Shown here: piece by piece, positions 18,106-28,538 of the stretch
Numbering within the stretch: position 1 is the stretch's first letter
Layout: the number at the start of each line of letters is the position of its first letter
Source of the DNA: Candidatus Aquiluna sp. XM-24bin5
GTDB taxonomy: Bacteria; Actinomycetota; Actinomycetia; Actinomycetales; Microbacteriaceae
Length of the DNA stretch: 64,000 nt
Reading direction: 5' to 3'
Assembly: GCA_003149555.1 (NCBI GenBank)
Contig: QCWE01000001.1
Span: 1,018,546-1,082,545 of the forward strand
The notes under the pieces: generated by a model
What the model saw: only the letters and a program-made list of their open reading frames with translations
Database searches by the model: none
Told to the model about the DNA's origin: nothing
Translations under genes and position numbers: made by a program

Positions 18106-18516
18106 ATGGAGCTAGATGAGAACACACCGCTGTTTGTGATCTCGGTAGCGGCCGAGCTTTCCGGCATGCACCCGCAAACCCTCAGGCAGTATGACCGCAT
18201 GGGCCTGGTTTCCCCAACCAGGACCCAGGGGCGCTCCCGCCGCTACACCATGCAGGATGTGGCAAAGCTAAGGGAAGTTGCCAAGCTCAGTGCCGAGGGA
18301 GTTTCGCTTGAGGGTATTCGCAGGGTCCTCGAGCTAGTGAACGAAAACGTGAGTTTGAAATCTCGCGTGCGTGATCTCGAGCGAGAGCTCGCCGATCAAC
18401 TTATGAGTCAACCCGGGAATCGGGTATTCGCAGCCGGAGATCAAGGTGTTATTCGCCTGAATCCAGGGCAGAGGCCCGAGAAGTCCGGCTCAGTGGTTTT
18501 GTGGAGGAGGCGCTAA
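18106..18516 (+). CDS. hspR: Heat-shock repressor HspR (MerR family)
   Basis: A 136-aa MerR-type regulator. The winged-helix region is at residues 8-75 ([25 protein letters not shown]), followed by a short coiled coil. It binds HAIR sites together with DnaK and represses the operon until heat shock titrates DnaK away (established for Streptomyces). AGGAGGAGCC before the ATG is a strong ribosome binding site. Its stop codon overlaps the clpB start (TAATG). Confidence 0.95.
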   Translation: MELDENTPLFVISVAAELSGMHPQTLRQYDRMGLVSPTRTQGRSRRYTMQDVAKLREVAKLSAEGVSLEGIRRVLELVNENVSLKSRVRDLERELADQLMSQPGNRVFAAGDQGVIRLNPGQRPEKSGSVVLWRRR

Positions 18517-20669
18517 TGCAGCAGCAGGAGCAGCAAGAACAACCTAAGGCCTTGGAGGCCTTCGGCATCGACCTAACCGCCCAGGCCAGGGCAGGAAAGC
18601 TTGACCCGGTAATTGGTCGCGACGGTGAAATCAGGCGCGTGAGCCAGGTGCTCTCTAGAAGGACGAAGAACAACCCAGTACTTATTGGTGAGCCGGGTGT
18701 GGGCAAGACAGCAGTCGTGGAGGGCTTAGCCCAGCGCATTGTCGCGGGCGATGTCCCAGAGAGCCTCAAGGGCAAGACTCTCATCAGTCTTGATCTGAGC
18801 GCGATGGTTGCAGGCTCAAAGTTCCGAGGTGAATTTGAGGAGCGCCTCAAGGCAGTATTGAAGGAAATTCAAGAGGCTGAGGGTGGCGTCATCACATTCA
18901 TCGATGAGCTTCACACTCTCGTTGGTGCCGGAGCAGCAGATGGCTCGATGGATGCCTCAAACATGCTCAAACCAATGCTTGCGCGAGGTGAGCTGAGGTT
19001 GATTGGCGCCACCACCCTGGACGAGTATCGCGAACGCATTGAAAAGGACAGCGCTCTTGAGCGCAGGTTCCAGCAGGTCTATGTCGGTGAGCCCTCAGTT
19101 GAAGACACCGTCGCTATTCTCCGCGGCCTCAAAGAACGTTACGAGGCTCACCACAAGGTCACCATCGCAGACAGTGCTCTAGTTGCAGCCGCAGCTCTAT
19201 CCAGCCGCTACATCACTGGAAGGCAGCTACCGGACAAGGCAATTGATCTTGTGGACGAGGCGGCATCAAGACTGCGCATGGAGATCGACTCAGCACCTGT
19301 GGAGATCGATGAGCTAAGACGACAGGTTGACAGGCTCAAGCTCGAGCAGCTTGCCCTGAAGAAGGAGAAAGACGAGGCCTCCAAGCAGCGCCTTGAGAAG
19401 CTCCAGGAGGATCTCTCGGAGAAAGAGGAGCGCCTCAACGAGCTGAACCAAAAGTGGGAGTCAGAGCGCAGCGAGCTAAACAAGATCGGAGAGCTGAAGA
19501 CCAAGCTGGATGCCGCAAGGGTTGCCGCGGAAAAGGCTCAAAGAGAGGCAAACCTAGAGCAGGCATCCAAGCTTCTCTATGGCGAGATCCCTCAGCTTGA
19601 GAAGCAGCTACAGGAGGCAGAAAGCCAGGAGTCTCAGCCGCGAGAGCGCATGGTTGGCGAGCAAGTTTCAGAGGACGAGATTGCAGCAGTGGTCTCTGCC
19701 TGGACCGGCATCCCAACCGGCAGGTTGCTTGCAGGAGAGAGCCAAAAGCTGCTTCAGCTAGAGGCCGAGCTTGGCAAGAGGCTGATTGGTCAGCGCAAGG
19801 CGGTTGGTGCCGTGAGCGATGCTGTCCGCAGATCGAAGGCTGGAATCTCTGACCCCGATCGCCCAACGGGCTCGTTTATGTTCCTTGGCCCAACCGGAGT
19901 TGGTAAGACGGAGCTTGCAAAGTCTTTGGCTGAGTTTCTCTTTGATGACGAGAAGTCAATGGTTCGAATCGACATGAGCGAATACGGAGAGAAGCACAGC
20001 GTTAGCAGGCTGATTGGAGCCCCTCCCGGGTATGTCGGGTATGACGAGGGAGGCCAGCTGACCGAAGCGATTAGGCGCAGGCCCTACTCGGTTGTTCTGC
20101 TGGATGAGATTGAGAAGGCTCACCCGGAGGTCTTTGACATCCTGCTGCAGGTGCTTGACGATGGCCGCCTAACCGACGGCCAAGGCAGAACGGTTGATTT
20201 TAGAAACGTCATCATGATCATGACCTCCAACCTTGGCTCTCAGTTCCTAATCGCAGATGACCTAGAGGATGCTCAGAGGCGCGAGGCGGTTATGGAGATG
20301 GTCAGGTCATCGTTCAAACCTGAGTTCCTAAACCGTCTAGATGACGTGGTCATATTTGATGCCCTCAGCAAGGAGGAGCTCGGGTCAATTGTCGATCTTC
20401 AGGTCGAGAAGCTGATGGCAAGACTTGAGGCGAAGCGTTTGACGCTCGGCGTGACGCCCGGAGCGAGACTATGGCTGGCAGAGCATGGCTACGACCCTGT
20501 CTATGGGGCAAGACCACTTCGCAGGCTGATGCAAAAAGAGATTGATGACCGACTTGCCAACCTGCTGCTCGCGGGAGAGGTCGAGGATGGAAGCTTTGTC
20601 CGGGTAGATGTCTCCGAAGGCTCGCAATCCCTTCGGGTTGAGAATGTGAAGGAAGATGCAAGCGTCTAA
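18516..20669 (+). CDS. clpB: ClpB-type disaggregase lacking the N-terminal domain
   Basis: A 717-aa AAA+ protein with two nucleotide-binding domains: Walker A GEPGVGKT near residue 58 and GPTGVGKT near 458. Between them is the long coiled-coil middle domain (about 285-390) that marks ClpB/Hsp104. The roughly 145-residue Clp-N domain is absent: the protein starts with a Gln-rich stretch and runs straight into [13 protein letters not shown]. It works with DnaK to dissolve aggregates. I chose the ATG at 18516 (TAATG overlap, GGAGGAGG 5 bp before) over a GTG 15 bp upstream. Confidence 0.93.
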   Translation: MQQQEQQEQPKALEAFGIDLTAQARAGKLDPVIGRDGEIRRVSQVLSRRTKNNPVLIGEPGVGKTAVVEGLAQRIVAGDVPESLKGKTLISLDLSAMVAGSKFRGEFEERLKAVLKEIQEAEGGVITFIDELHTLVGAGAADGSMDASNMLKPMLARGELRLIGATTLDEYRERIEKDSALERRFQQVYVGEPSVEDTVAILRGLKERYEAHHKVTIADSALVAAAALSSRYITGRQLPDKAIDLVDEAASRLRMEIDSAPVEIDELRRQVDRLKLEQLALKKEKDEASKQRLEKLQEDLSEKEERLNELNQKWESERSELNKIGELKTKLDAARVAAEKAQREANLEQASKLLYGEIPQLEKQLQEAESQESQPRERMVGEQVSEDEIAAVVSAWTGIPTGRLLAGESQKLLQLEAELGKRLIGQRKAVGAVSDAVRRSKAGISDPDRPTGSFMFLGPTGVGKTELAKSLAEFLFDDEKSMVRIDMSEYGEKHSVSRLIGAPPGYVGYDEGGQLTEAIRRRPYSVVLLDEIEKAHPEVFDILLQVLDDGRLTDGQGRTVDFRNVIMIMTSNLGSQFLIADDLEDAQRREAVMEMVRSSFKPEFLNRLDDVVIFDALSKEELGSIVDLQVEKLMARLEAKRLTLGVTPGARLWLAEHGYDPVYGARPLRRLMQKEIDDRLANLLLAGEVEDGSFVRVDVSEGSQSLRVENVKEDASV

Positions 20670-21378
20670 GGTTTCCAGCGAGCTTAGGAAGCTTGGAAAC
20701 CCAGCCCTCGCAAAAAGCCAGGAGTGGTTCTACAAAACCGGTCCAGGTGAATACGGTGAGGGCGACAAGTTTCTGGGCATTAGAGTGCCAGTTTCCCGCT
20801 CGGTTGCCACGAACTTCAAGAATCTGCCCTTAGCTGAGATCAAGGAGCTTGCAATGAGCGAGTTCCACGAGGAACGGTTTTGTGCGTTGGTGATCCTGGT
20901 CAACCGCTACAAGTCGTCCAAGGATATCGAGAATCGAGAGGAACTGTTCAACCTCTACCTGGAGCTTCTTGATTTGCGCAAGGTAAATCACTGGGATTTG
21001 GTGGACTGCTCGGCGACACACTTGGGTGCGCAGCTCCTTGGTAGACAGGATGTCTTTGAATACCTCAAAACATTTGCCGACAGTTCTGACCTATGGAAGC
21101 AACGAGTGTCGATTATCTTTACCTACGCACTAATACGCGAGCATGAGCTTGAGCCAACATTTGAGATTGTTGAGCATCTTATGGGTCATGAGCACGACCT
21201 GATTCATAAGGCCTCCGGCTGGATGCTGAGGGAAGCAGGCAAGAAAGACCTAGCTGCACTCAGGCGTTTTCTGGAGGCTCACGCGGCCACCATGCCAAGA
21301 ACGATGCTGCGCTACGCGATTGAAAAGATGTCCAGGGAAGAACGCGATAACTGGCTCAGCCGGAAATCGAAGCTGTAA
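20656..21378 (+). CDS. DNA alkylation repair protein, AlkD-like
   Basis: A 240-aa all-helical protein of the AlkC/AlkD HEAT-repeat family. Typical parts are [11 protein letters not shown] near residue 40, the run [11 protein letters not shown], and [18 protein letters not shown] near 115, which contains the Trp-Asp pair used in catalysis by AlkD (removal of N3- or N7-alkyl purines). The start lies 14 bp inside clpB, so it is part of the heat-shock operon. Its last 23 bp overlap the convergent xth. Confidence 0.88.
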   Translation: MQASKVSSELRKLGNPALAKSQEWFYKTGPGEYGEGDKFLGIRVPVSRSVATNFKNLPLAEIKELAMSEFHEERFCALVILVNRYKSSKDIENREELFNLYLELLDLRKVNHWDLVDCSATHLGAQLLGRQDVFEYLKTFADSSDLWKQRVSIIFTYALIREHELEPTFEIVEHLMGHEHDLIHKASGWMLREAGKKDLAALRRFLEAHAATMPRTMLRYAIEKMSREERDNWLSRKSKL

Positions 21379-22135
21379 CCGGGACGTGGTCACTAGGGCC
21401 CTCGCCCTTGCGCTCGTCTCTTTCTATGGTTCCGCTTTTGATTCTCTCGGTTAGCTCCGGGGAGCTGAGAATAAAGTCAATTCGCATCCCCTCGTTTCTT
21501 GGGAACCTGAGGTCTTTGTAGTCCCAATAGGTGTAGCCCTCGGGGACAAACTGTCGGTGCAGATCGGTGAAGCCAATTTGCTCGAAGACATCAAAGACAT
21601 CACGCTCGGGCTGGGAGACATGGGTCTCAAAGAACCCGACATTGAATACATCGGAGTCCAGCGGCGCAATGTTGAAATCCCCAACCAGGGCGATTTGAGA
21701 CTCTGGGTTTTCCTCTAGTTCCTCCGCAACATGGGAGCCAAGTCGCTCCAAAAACTCCAGTTTGTAGTCCATGTGTGGGTCATCGAGGCCCCTGCCGTGG
21801 GGAACATAGAGGCTCCAGATTCTCACGTCGTTGAAGGTCGCTCCAAGTGCTCTCGCCTCGAGCACATCTTTGAAGTGGGGCTGCTGGGGAAACGAGGTCT
21901 CAACTTCTGCCGGCTCCAGATTCTCCTTGAAGGCAAAGGCAACGCCGTTCCACTGGTTCAGCCCGTGGGCAATGACCTTGTAGCCAATCGCCTCAAAGTC
22001 CGCGTAGGGAAACTGCTCGGGCTTGCACTTGATTTCTTGCATTGCCAAGACATCAACCTGGGTGCGCTCAAGGAACTGAGTCACCCTTTGAGCTCTCGCC
22101 CTTACCGAGTTGACGTTCCAGGTTGCAATTTCCAC
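21356..22135 (-). CDS. xth: Exodeoxyribonuclease III / AP endonuclease
   Basis: A 259-aa endonuclease/exonuclease/phosphatase-fold enzyme with MEIATWNVNSVRAR, the metal ligand in QEIKC, GDFNIAP and the catalytic SDHVPV near the end. It incises at abasic sites and acts as a 3'-5' exonuclease in base excision repair. It lies tail-to-tail with the alkD-like glycosylase gene, a functionally matching neighbour. The GTG start has TAGAGT 6 bp upstream; the promoter shares a 15-bp gap with pyrE. Confidence 0.95.
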   Translation of the reverse strand: MEIATWNVNSVRARAQRVTQFLERTQVDVLAMQEIKCKPEQFPYADFEAIGYKVIAHGLNQWNGVAFAFKENLEPAEVETSFPQQPHFKDVLEARALGATFNDVRIWSLYVPHGRGLDDPHMDYKLEFLERLGSHVAEELEENPESQIALVGDFNIAPLDSDVFNVGFFETHVSQPERDVFDVFEQIGFTDLHRQFVPEGYTYWDYKDLRFPRNEGMRIDFILSSPELTERIKSGTIERDERKGEGPSDHVPVTASISG

Positions 22136-22150
22136 TCCTAAACTCTAACT
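22136..22150. promoter_or_regulatory. Minimal divergent promoter between xth and pyrE
   Basis: Only 15 bp separate the two start codons. On the plus strand TAAACT (22139-22144) ends 6 bp before the pyrE ATG. On the minus strand TAGAGT (22147-22142) ends 6 bp before the xth GTG. The two -10 boxes overlap by 3 bp, and any -35 boxes must lie inside the opposite gene. Confidence 0.65.
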
Positions 22151-22708
22151 ATGACTTCTTCCTCCCCAGACAAGGCCAAGCTTGCTGAGCTTGTATCAAA
22201 GCTGGCCGTGGTGCATGGCAAGGTCACGCTTTCATCTGGGATCGAAGCTGACTACTACGTGGACCTGAGAAGGGCCACGCTGCATCACGAGGCCGGGGTA
22301 TTGGTTGGCAAGGTGATGCTAGATCTGCTTGAAGAAAACGATCTCGCCCCAAGCGCAGTTGGTGGGTTGACCATGGGAGCCGACCCGGTAGCGACCGCGA
22401 TGCTCCACCAGGCGAGCGGGCGCGGCATGAACCTAGATGCCTTTGTTGTGCGCAAGGAAGCGAAGAAACATGGCATGGCCAGGCAGGTCGAGGGGCCAGA
22501 CATATCTGGCCGCAAGGTAGTCATTCTGGAGGACACTTCAACAACTGGCGGGTCGCCATTGACTGCCGCCAAGGCCGCCGAAGAAGCAGGGGCTGAGGTG
22601 TTGGGAATTGCCACCGTCGTAGATCGCGATACCGGTGCTCGTGCGGCTATAGAATCAGCTGGCTACGCGTATTACTCAGCACTCTCGCTGAGTGATTTAG
22701 GTCTCTAG
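22151..22708 (+). CDS. pyrE: Orotate phosphoribosyltransferase
   Basis: A 185-aa PRTase with the PRPP-binding motif VVILEDTSTTGGS (about residues 118-130) and the lysine-rich loop VRKEAKKHGMARQVEG preceding it. It converts orotate and PRPP to OMP in pyrimidine synthesis. It is separated from other pyr genes here. The mRNA is predicted to begin at the ATG itself. Confidence 0.95.
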   Translation: MTSSSPDKAKLAELVSKLAVVHGKVTLSSGIEADYYVDLRRATLHHEAGVLVGKVMLDLLEENDLAPSAVGGLTMGADPVATAMLHQASGRGMNLDAFVVRKEAKKHGMARQVEGPDISGRKVVILEDTSTTGGSPLTAAKAAEEAGAEVLGIATVVDRDTGARAAIESAGYAYYSALSLSDLGL

Positions 22709-22722
22709 ATAAGAGGGTTTAG

Positions 22723-23928
22723 GTGCAGCGCACAATCGCGCCTTTCATACTCACCCAGTTTGCATCGATCACTAGCGTGATCTCTGGGTCGATGGTGTTT
22801 ATCGCCATACCCTGGATAGCTTTGGAGCTGGCGGGATCTGCCGCAACGAGCGGCCTGGTTGTTGCGATAACGGGTATTCCAGGCCTTCTCTTTGCGCCGT
22901 TTATAGGGTCGGTTATCGATCGCTTCGGACGCAAGCGCACTGCGGTTTGGATTGAGTTTCTGACTGCATTCACGGCACTGTTGATTCCACTGACCGATTG
23001 GGCCCTCGGCCTGACAATTCCGCTCTTGATAGCGATTGGCGTTGCCCGTGGTGTTGTTGCACCGGGCGGTGCAACGGCTAGAAAGTCTCTGGTCCCTGAC
23101 GTTGCCGAGCCTGCTCAGATGACCCTGGATAGGGCGAATTCAATTCACGAGGCAATCTTCGCTGCCGGCTTTGCAATTGGGCCGGCGCTCGCAACCTTCT
23201 TTATTGCCCTAATCGGTTCAACGAACACTTTCTATGTTGTTGCTTTGATGGGCTTTCTATCCGCTTTGTTTGCATCACTGGTTTTTGTCATCGAGAAGCA
23301 TGAGGCAAACGATGACTCTGAGAAAGAGCCGTTCTTTGTCTATGCTCTGCAGGGGTTCAAGATTCTGTTCTCGAATCCTGCTGTCTTTGTGATGATGGCG
23401 GCCATCATGGTTCTGGCGGTTATTTACCTGCCAACCGAGATGGTGGTTCTGCCAGCACACTTCACCGCTCTTGGTGATCCCGAGGGTCTCGGTCTGGTCA
23501 TCTCGGCTGGTGCCGGGGCATCGGTGATTGGAGCCCTTGGGTTTGAGAGGCTACACAAGCGATTTAGCTATGCCACCATTTTGCGCTTTGCAATCTTGGG
23601 CATCGGGATTTCGATGTTCCCTTTGAGCTTCTTGCCCCCCGTTCCGCTAATGGTCGTGTTCTTTTTCTTCCTTGGTCTTGCCTGGGGACCCTTGTTGCCG
23701 CTGTTGAACACCGTGATCCAAAAGAAAATCCCGGCAAATAAGCGCGGCCGAGTCTTTGCCCTCGAGATGACTATCTGGCATGCGGGCCCGCTGATTTCGA
23801 TGTACGCGGTCGGAACCGCGGTGGATGCCTTTGGCGTTGGCCCCGTTTACCTCCTGCTTGCCGCTGGAGTATTTGCGGCTGCACTGTTGGTTTCATTCAA
23901 CCGCTACATAGGGCAGCTCAACAGCTAA
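22723..23928 (+). CDS. MFS transporter, DHA3-like
   Basis: A 401-aa protein with about 12 membrane helices and the loop motif GSVIDRFGRKRTAVW near residue 65. It resembles the exporter at 2.7-4.0 kb in family but not closely in sequence. The GTG start lies 14 bp after pyrE, so the two could be co-transcribed. Substrate unknown. Confidence 0.8.
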   Translation: MQRTIAPFILTQFASITSVISGSMVFIAIPWIALELAGSAATSGLVVAITGIPGLLFAPFIGSVIDRFGRKRTAVWIEFLTAFTALLIPLTDWALGLTIPLLIAIGVARGVVAPGGATARKSLVPDVAEPAQMTLDRANSIHEAIFAAGFAIGPALATFFIALIGSTNTFYVVALMGFLSALFASLVFVIEKHEANDDSEKEPFFVYALQGFKILFSNPAVFVMMAAIMVLAVIYLPTEMVVLPAHFTALGDPEGLGLVISAGAGASVIGALGFERLHKRFSYATILRFAILGIGISMFPLSFLPPVPLMVVFFFFLGLAWGPLLPLLNTVIQKKIPANKRGRVFALEMTIWHAGPLISMYAVGTAVDAFGVGPVYLLLAAGVFAAALLVSFNRYIGQLNS

Positions 23929-23954
23929 GAAATCTAGGCAATACGCTTTAGGTT

Positions 23955-24611
23955 GTGAGCGAGACGACACCCGAGCCTAAGGCCCAGCCAACATGGGGAG
24001 TTGGTCCCTATGAGGGTGACCCAACTAGCCACCCTGACTATTCAAAATTCGACCCTGAGCTATTGGCAAGTGGCGACACAAGAAACGTCGTGGACCGCTA
24101 TCGCTACTGGAAGATGGAAGAAATTGTTGCCGAGCTTGACGGCAGGCGGCATCCCTTTCACGTAGCCATTGAGAATTGGCAGCACGATCTAAACATCGGC
24201 TCGATAGTGCGAAATGCCAATGCTTTTTTGGCCCAAGAGGTCCACATAGTTGGAAACAAGCGTTGGAACCGTCGAGGCGCAATGGTGACCGATAGGTATC
24301 AGCACGTAACTCACCACCCCACAATCGAGGACCTCATTGACTGGGCCAGCACGGCAGCAGAGGGCGGCAAGAAGCTTCCGATAATTGCAATCGACAACGT
24401 GCCGGGCTGTAAGCAGCTAGAAAAGTATCAACTTCCCAAGGAGTGTCTACTGCTTTTTGGCCAGGAGGGGCCGGGCCTCTCTCAAGCAGCCCTCGATGCC
24501 GCAGATGTGGTGTTGGAAATCACCCAGTTTGGCTCAACCAGAAGCATAAATGCCTCTGCAGCAGCCGCCATAACTATGCACACCTGGGTAATGCAGCACG
24601 TTTTTAGTTAG
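23955..24611 (+). CDS. TrmH/SpoU-family RNA 2'-O-methyltransferase
   Basis: A 218-aa SPOUT protein. Motif 1 is NIGSIVRNANAF (about residue 80), and the knotted SAM site appears as LLLFGQEGPGLSQ and STRSINASAAAAITMH near the C-terminus. It should methylate a ribose in tRNA or rRNA; the target base is not evident. An N-terminal extension of about 60 residues precedes the domain. TACGCT lies 7 bp before the GTG start, predicting a leaderless mRNA. Confidence 0.88.
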   Translation: MSETTPEPKAQPTWGVGPYEGDPTSHPDYSKFDPELLASGDTRNVVDRYRYWKMEEIVAELDGRRHPFHVAIENWQHDLNIGSIVRNANAFLAQEVHIVGNKRWNRRGAMVTDRYQHVTHHPTIEDLIDWASTAAEGGKKLPIIAIDNVPGCKQLEKYQLPKECLLLFGQEGPGLSQAALDAADVVLEITQFGSTRSINASAAAAITMHTWVMQHVFS

Positions 24612-24627
24612 ACTTTGGGAGGGCTGA

Positions 24628-25947
<1,320 letters not shown>

Positions 25948-25988
25948 AAAAGTAACTCAGAGCAAATCTCTGCAGGGAGAATAGCCAG

Positions 25989-26558
25989 ATGAGTGACGCA
26001 AAACCAGAAGAGCTCGAGGGCATCCCATACCCGGATGAGGCCTTCAACACCTGGGGTGCTGCGGCCGTAGGCGTAGATCCTCTAGCCGCCAGCTTTACGT
26101 CGCTTCCCTACCAGCCAGTCAGGCCACACGTCCCCTTTTATCGTTTCGTTGCCTATCCAGACATCCTTGACCTTCGTAAAGCTGGCTACGAAATAGACAG
26201 ATTCATCCCGCTCTTTGATCAGCTCGAGGACATTCGCTATCGCGAGGCGCTCCAGCTGAGTCAGATGCTGCACCACCCAAACCCGATGCTCCCTTGGAAC
26301 CCAAGGCGCGCGCGAGAACTCGAGATGGATGTTAGAAGCCAGCTTCACGAGCATGGCCTCGGAGATTTGCCAACCCTGCTGAGGAGGTTCTTAGGCAAGG
26401 CATTTCCAGGGGACACCATCAGTTATTTGAGCATTGACCTTGTGAACGTGTTTTTCTGGGCGGCGATAGCTGAGCTTGCCGACGATCTTGCGTGGAAGGC
26501 CCCAAACCTTGCCTGGCAAGCTGAGTATCTGAGGTTCCCGCTAAGGGCAATCAGCTAG
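25989..26558 (+). CDS. Protein of unknown function
   Basis: A 189-aa protein that I do not recognise. It is soluble-looking and rich in Pro, Leu and acidic residues. Distinct stretches are MLHHPNPMLPWNPRRARELE near residue 95 and an aromatic C-terminal part (VNVFFWAAIAELADDLAWKAP) that is probably helical rather than transmembrane. There is no signal peptide and no cysteine. AGGGAGA precedes the ATG. It follows purA by 41 bp on the same strand and precedes a K+ channel gene by 36 bp, so it could belong to either unit. Composition is like its neighbours. Confidence 0.6.
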   Translation: MSDAKPEELEGIPYPDEAFNTWGAAAVGVDPLAASFTSLPYQPVRPHVPFYRFVAYPDILDLRKAGYEIDRFIPLFDQLEDIRYREALQLSQMLHHPNPMLPWNPRRARELEMDVRSQLHEHGLGDLPTLLRRFLGKAFPGDTISYLSIDLVNVFFWAAIAELADDLAWKAPNLAWQAEYLRFPLRAIS

Positions 26559-26594
26559 CAGCTCAATAGACTCGCTTGTTGAAAGGATGTCAAC

Positions 26595-27254
26595 GTGGCA
26601 AGTTTTCGCGAAATGCTCGGCAAGCTCTTTGATCGGGTCGAGTTCCTCTACATGGTTCTTGGATTCGGCTATCTGGGCATTTACTCGGTGCAGGTCCTGG
26701 TCGAACCACCTGCAGACATTTACGCCTCGCTCGAGCTTGTGGCGGAAGTTATTTTCTGGATTTTTGCCGTTGATGTCGTCTTGAGAATCATTCACGCAGG
26801 AGGCGAGCTTCTCACCTGGAAAGGTGCGCTTGAGTTTTTGAGGGAAAATTGGTTTGCCCTTCTTGCACTCTTGCTTCCAGCCTTCAGGAGCCTTCGGGTG
26901 CTGAGGGTGATAGTTGTCCTTAGGGGCCTTGAGCCCTACCTAAATACTCGCTCGTCCAGGGTTGGAATGATCGTTGGTGTTACCTTCCCCCTCATTCTTT
27001 ACACAGCGGCGCTCTCGATATTCGAGGCGGAGAGATATGCCGACGGTTCTAACATTCAGTCCTTTGGTGATGCTGTTTGGTGGTCAATCGCCTCGGTCAC
27101 GACCGTCGGCTATGGAGATAAGTTCCCTGTCACGGCAGATGGCAGGGTAATTGCAACCTTCTTGATGGTGATTGGCATTGGATTGTTCTCGGCCTTGACC
27201 GCACTCCTCGCAGCCTGGGTAATGGGAGATCGAAAGAAGGAGTCGCAGGGTTAG
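26595..27254 (+). CDS. Voltage-gated-type potassium channel
   Basis: A 219-aa six-helix channel subunit. The fourth segment carries regularly spaced arginines (FRSLRVLRVIVVLRGLEPYL, about residues 96-115), a voltage-sensor pattern. The pore loop has the K+ selectivity filter TTVGYGD near residue 171. It would form a tetramer for K+ flux at the cytoplasmic membrane. There is no cytoplasmic RCK/TrkA domain. GTG start with GAAAGGA upstream. Confidence 0.9.
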   Translation: MASFREMLGKLFDRVEFLYMVLGFGYLGIYSVQVLVEPPADIYASLELVAEVIFWIFAVDVVLRIIHAGGELLTWKGALEFLRENWFALLALLLPAFRSLRVLRVIVVLRGLEPYLNTRSSRVGMIVGVTFPLILYTAALSIFEAERYADGSNIQSFGDAVWWSIASVTTVGYGDKFPVTADGRVIATFLMVIGIGLFSALTALLAAWVMGDRKKESQG

Positions 27255-27263
27255 GCTGGGTTT

Positions 27264-27620
27264 ATGAGCGAATGGACAGTAAAAGTACCGGGAAACGAAC
27301 ACCACCTATCAACCGAGGAGCTAAAGCTCTGGGCTGAGGGCGGAAAAATCAAAGGCGACACGATTGTGGTCGATGCTCGTGGTGAGCACTGGACCGCCAA
27401 GCAGATTCCCGGAGTGTTTTCAAAGCGCGATTGGCTGGTAACACTCCTGCTTTCGGTGTTTGTCGGAACCTTTGGAATCGACCGCTTTTACCTTGGCAAG
27501 ATCGGAACCGGAGTTCTCAAGCTTCTCACCTTCGGAGGCTTCGGTGTTTGGTCGATCATCGACATTGTCTTGGTGGCAATCAAGAAGCTAAACGACAAAG
27601 AGGGCTACAAGCTCGCCTAG
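27264..27620 (+). CDS. TM2 domain-containing membrane protein
   Basis: A 118-aa protein. Residues 1-55 form a GYF_2-like soluble part (TVKVPGNEHHLSTEELKLWAEGGKI). Residues 56-115 are a TM2 domain: two helices with the conserved GTFGIDRFYLGKIGTGVLKL. Its function is unknown; TM2 proteins are widespread. TAGGCT ends 6 bp before the ATG, predicting a leaderless mRNA. Its TAG stop forms a shared CTAG with the stop of the convergent NUDIX gene. Confidence 0.85.
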   Translation: MSEWTVKVPGNEHHLSTEELKLWAEGGKIKGDTIVVDARGEHWTAKQIPGVFSKRDWLVTLLLSVFVGTFGIDRFYLGKIGTGVLKLLTFGGFGVWSIIDIVLVAIKKLNDKEGYKLA

Positions 27621-28000
27621 CAGCTAGGTATCAGAAGCTTTTTCAGAGCTGGAATGTCTGGCTCAGCCCAATCAAGCTTGCTCAGCTCGCTTTCTTTCAC
27701 CCAGCGCAGTTCGCTGTGATCGGTTGATGTTGTTGGTTTTTCGCCTTCTAGCAAGGCGACAAAGCACACCAGTTCAATATCGCCTGTCGTGCTGCGGTCA
27801 AACTGTCGGATAACTGCGATCTCAACGCCGAGCTCTTCTTTGATCTCTCGATAGAGCGCTTCTTGTAGGGACTCACCCTGCTCTGGCTTACCCCCTGGAA
27901 ACTCCCACTTGCCGGCGGCCTGCTTATGGGGGGCCCGTTTGCAGCAGAGGTAGTTGTCCTCTCTGTCTTGAATTATTGCGGCGACAACTAGCGTGGGCAT
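27617..28000 (-). CDS. NUDIX hydrolase, MutT-like
   Basis: A 127-aa protein with a complete NUDIX box, GGKPEQGESLQEALYREIKEELG (23 residues, about 35-57, given by its key residues G, E, R-E-x-x-E-E). The style is that of 8-oxo-dGTP diphosphatases, so it may clean the nucleotide pool. TAATCT ends 6 bp before the ATG and overlaps the stop codon of the upstream glutathione peroxidase gene. Confidence 0.88.
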   Translation of the reverse strand: MPTLVVAAIIQDREDNYLCCKRAPHKQAAGKWEFPGGKPEQGESLQEALYREIKEELGVEIAVIRQFDRSTTGDIELVCFVALLEGEKPTTSTDHSELRWVKESELSKLDWAEPDIPALKKLLIPSC

Positions 28001-28009
28001 GAGCCCAGA

Positions 28010-28492
28010 TTAGCCCTGGAGGTTCGCTTCTATCGCTTCGATGATCTCTGGAGCGTCGGGCCTTACAGTGGGGCGGAAGCGCATTGCCCTGCCATCGGGG
28101 AGCAATAGAAACTTTTCGAAGTTCCACATCACAGGACCTGCGAGGCCTTTCGAGTCTTTGATTTTGACCAGTTCTTTGTAGAGGTCGTGTCGCTTGCGTC
28201 CATTGACATCGGTTTTCTCTGTCATGGGAAAGGTGATTCCCCAGGTGCTGGAGCAGTACTCCCCAATCGCGGCCTCATCTTTGAGCTCCTGCTTGAACGA
28301 GCCAGAGGGGACCCCGAGGACAGTAAAGCCGCGGTCCTGATACTTTTTCTGAAGCTCCTCCAAAGCCTCGTATTGAGGTGAAAGGCCGCAGCGAGATGCC
28401 ACGTTCACAACCAGCACGACCTTGCCAGCGAAGTCAGAGAGCGACCTCGAAGACCCATCGAGCATGGTGAGCGATATCTCTTTTGTAAGCAT
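28010..28492 (-). CDS. Glutathione peroxidase-family thiol peroxidase
   Basis: A 160-aa thioredoxin-fold peroxidase. The active-site region NVASRCGLSPQYEALEEL has the catalytic Cys in place of Sec, and GPVMWNFEKFLL supplies Trp and Asn of the catalytic tetrad. Actinobacteria usually lack glutathione, so it probably draws electrons from thioredoxin (inference). I prefer the ATG at 28492; a TTG 18 bp upstream would add six residues. It lies 9 bp upstream of the NUDIX gene, another oxidative-damage function. Confidence 0.88.
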   Translation of the reverse strand: MLTKEISLTMLDGSSRSLSDFAGKVVLVVNVASRCGLSPQYEALEELQKKYQDRGFTVLGVPSGSFKQELKDEAAIGEYCSSTWGITFPMTEKTDVNGRKRHDLYKELVKIKDSKGLAGPVMWNFEKFLLLPDGRAMRFRPTVRPDAPEIIEAIEANLQG

Positions 28493-28538
28493 GCGAAGAA
28501 GAACAGCCAAGGGCTGCAGATAATTTCAAAGAGTTTGG

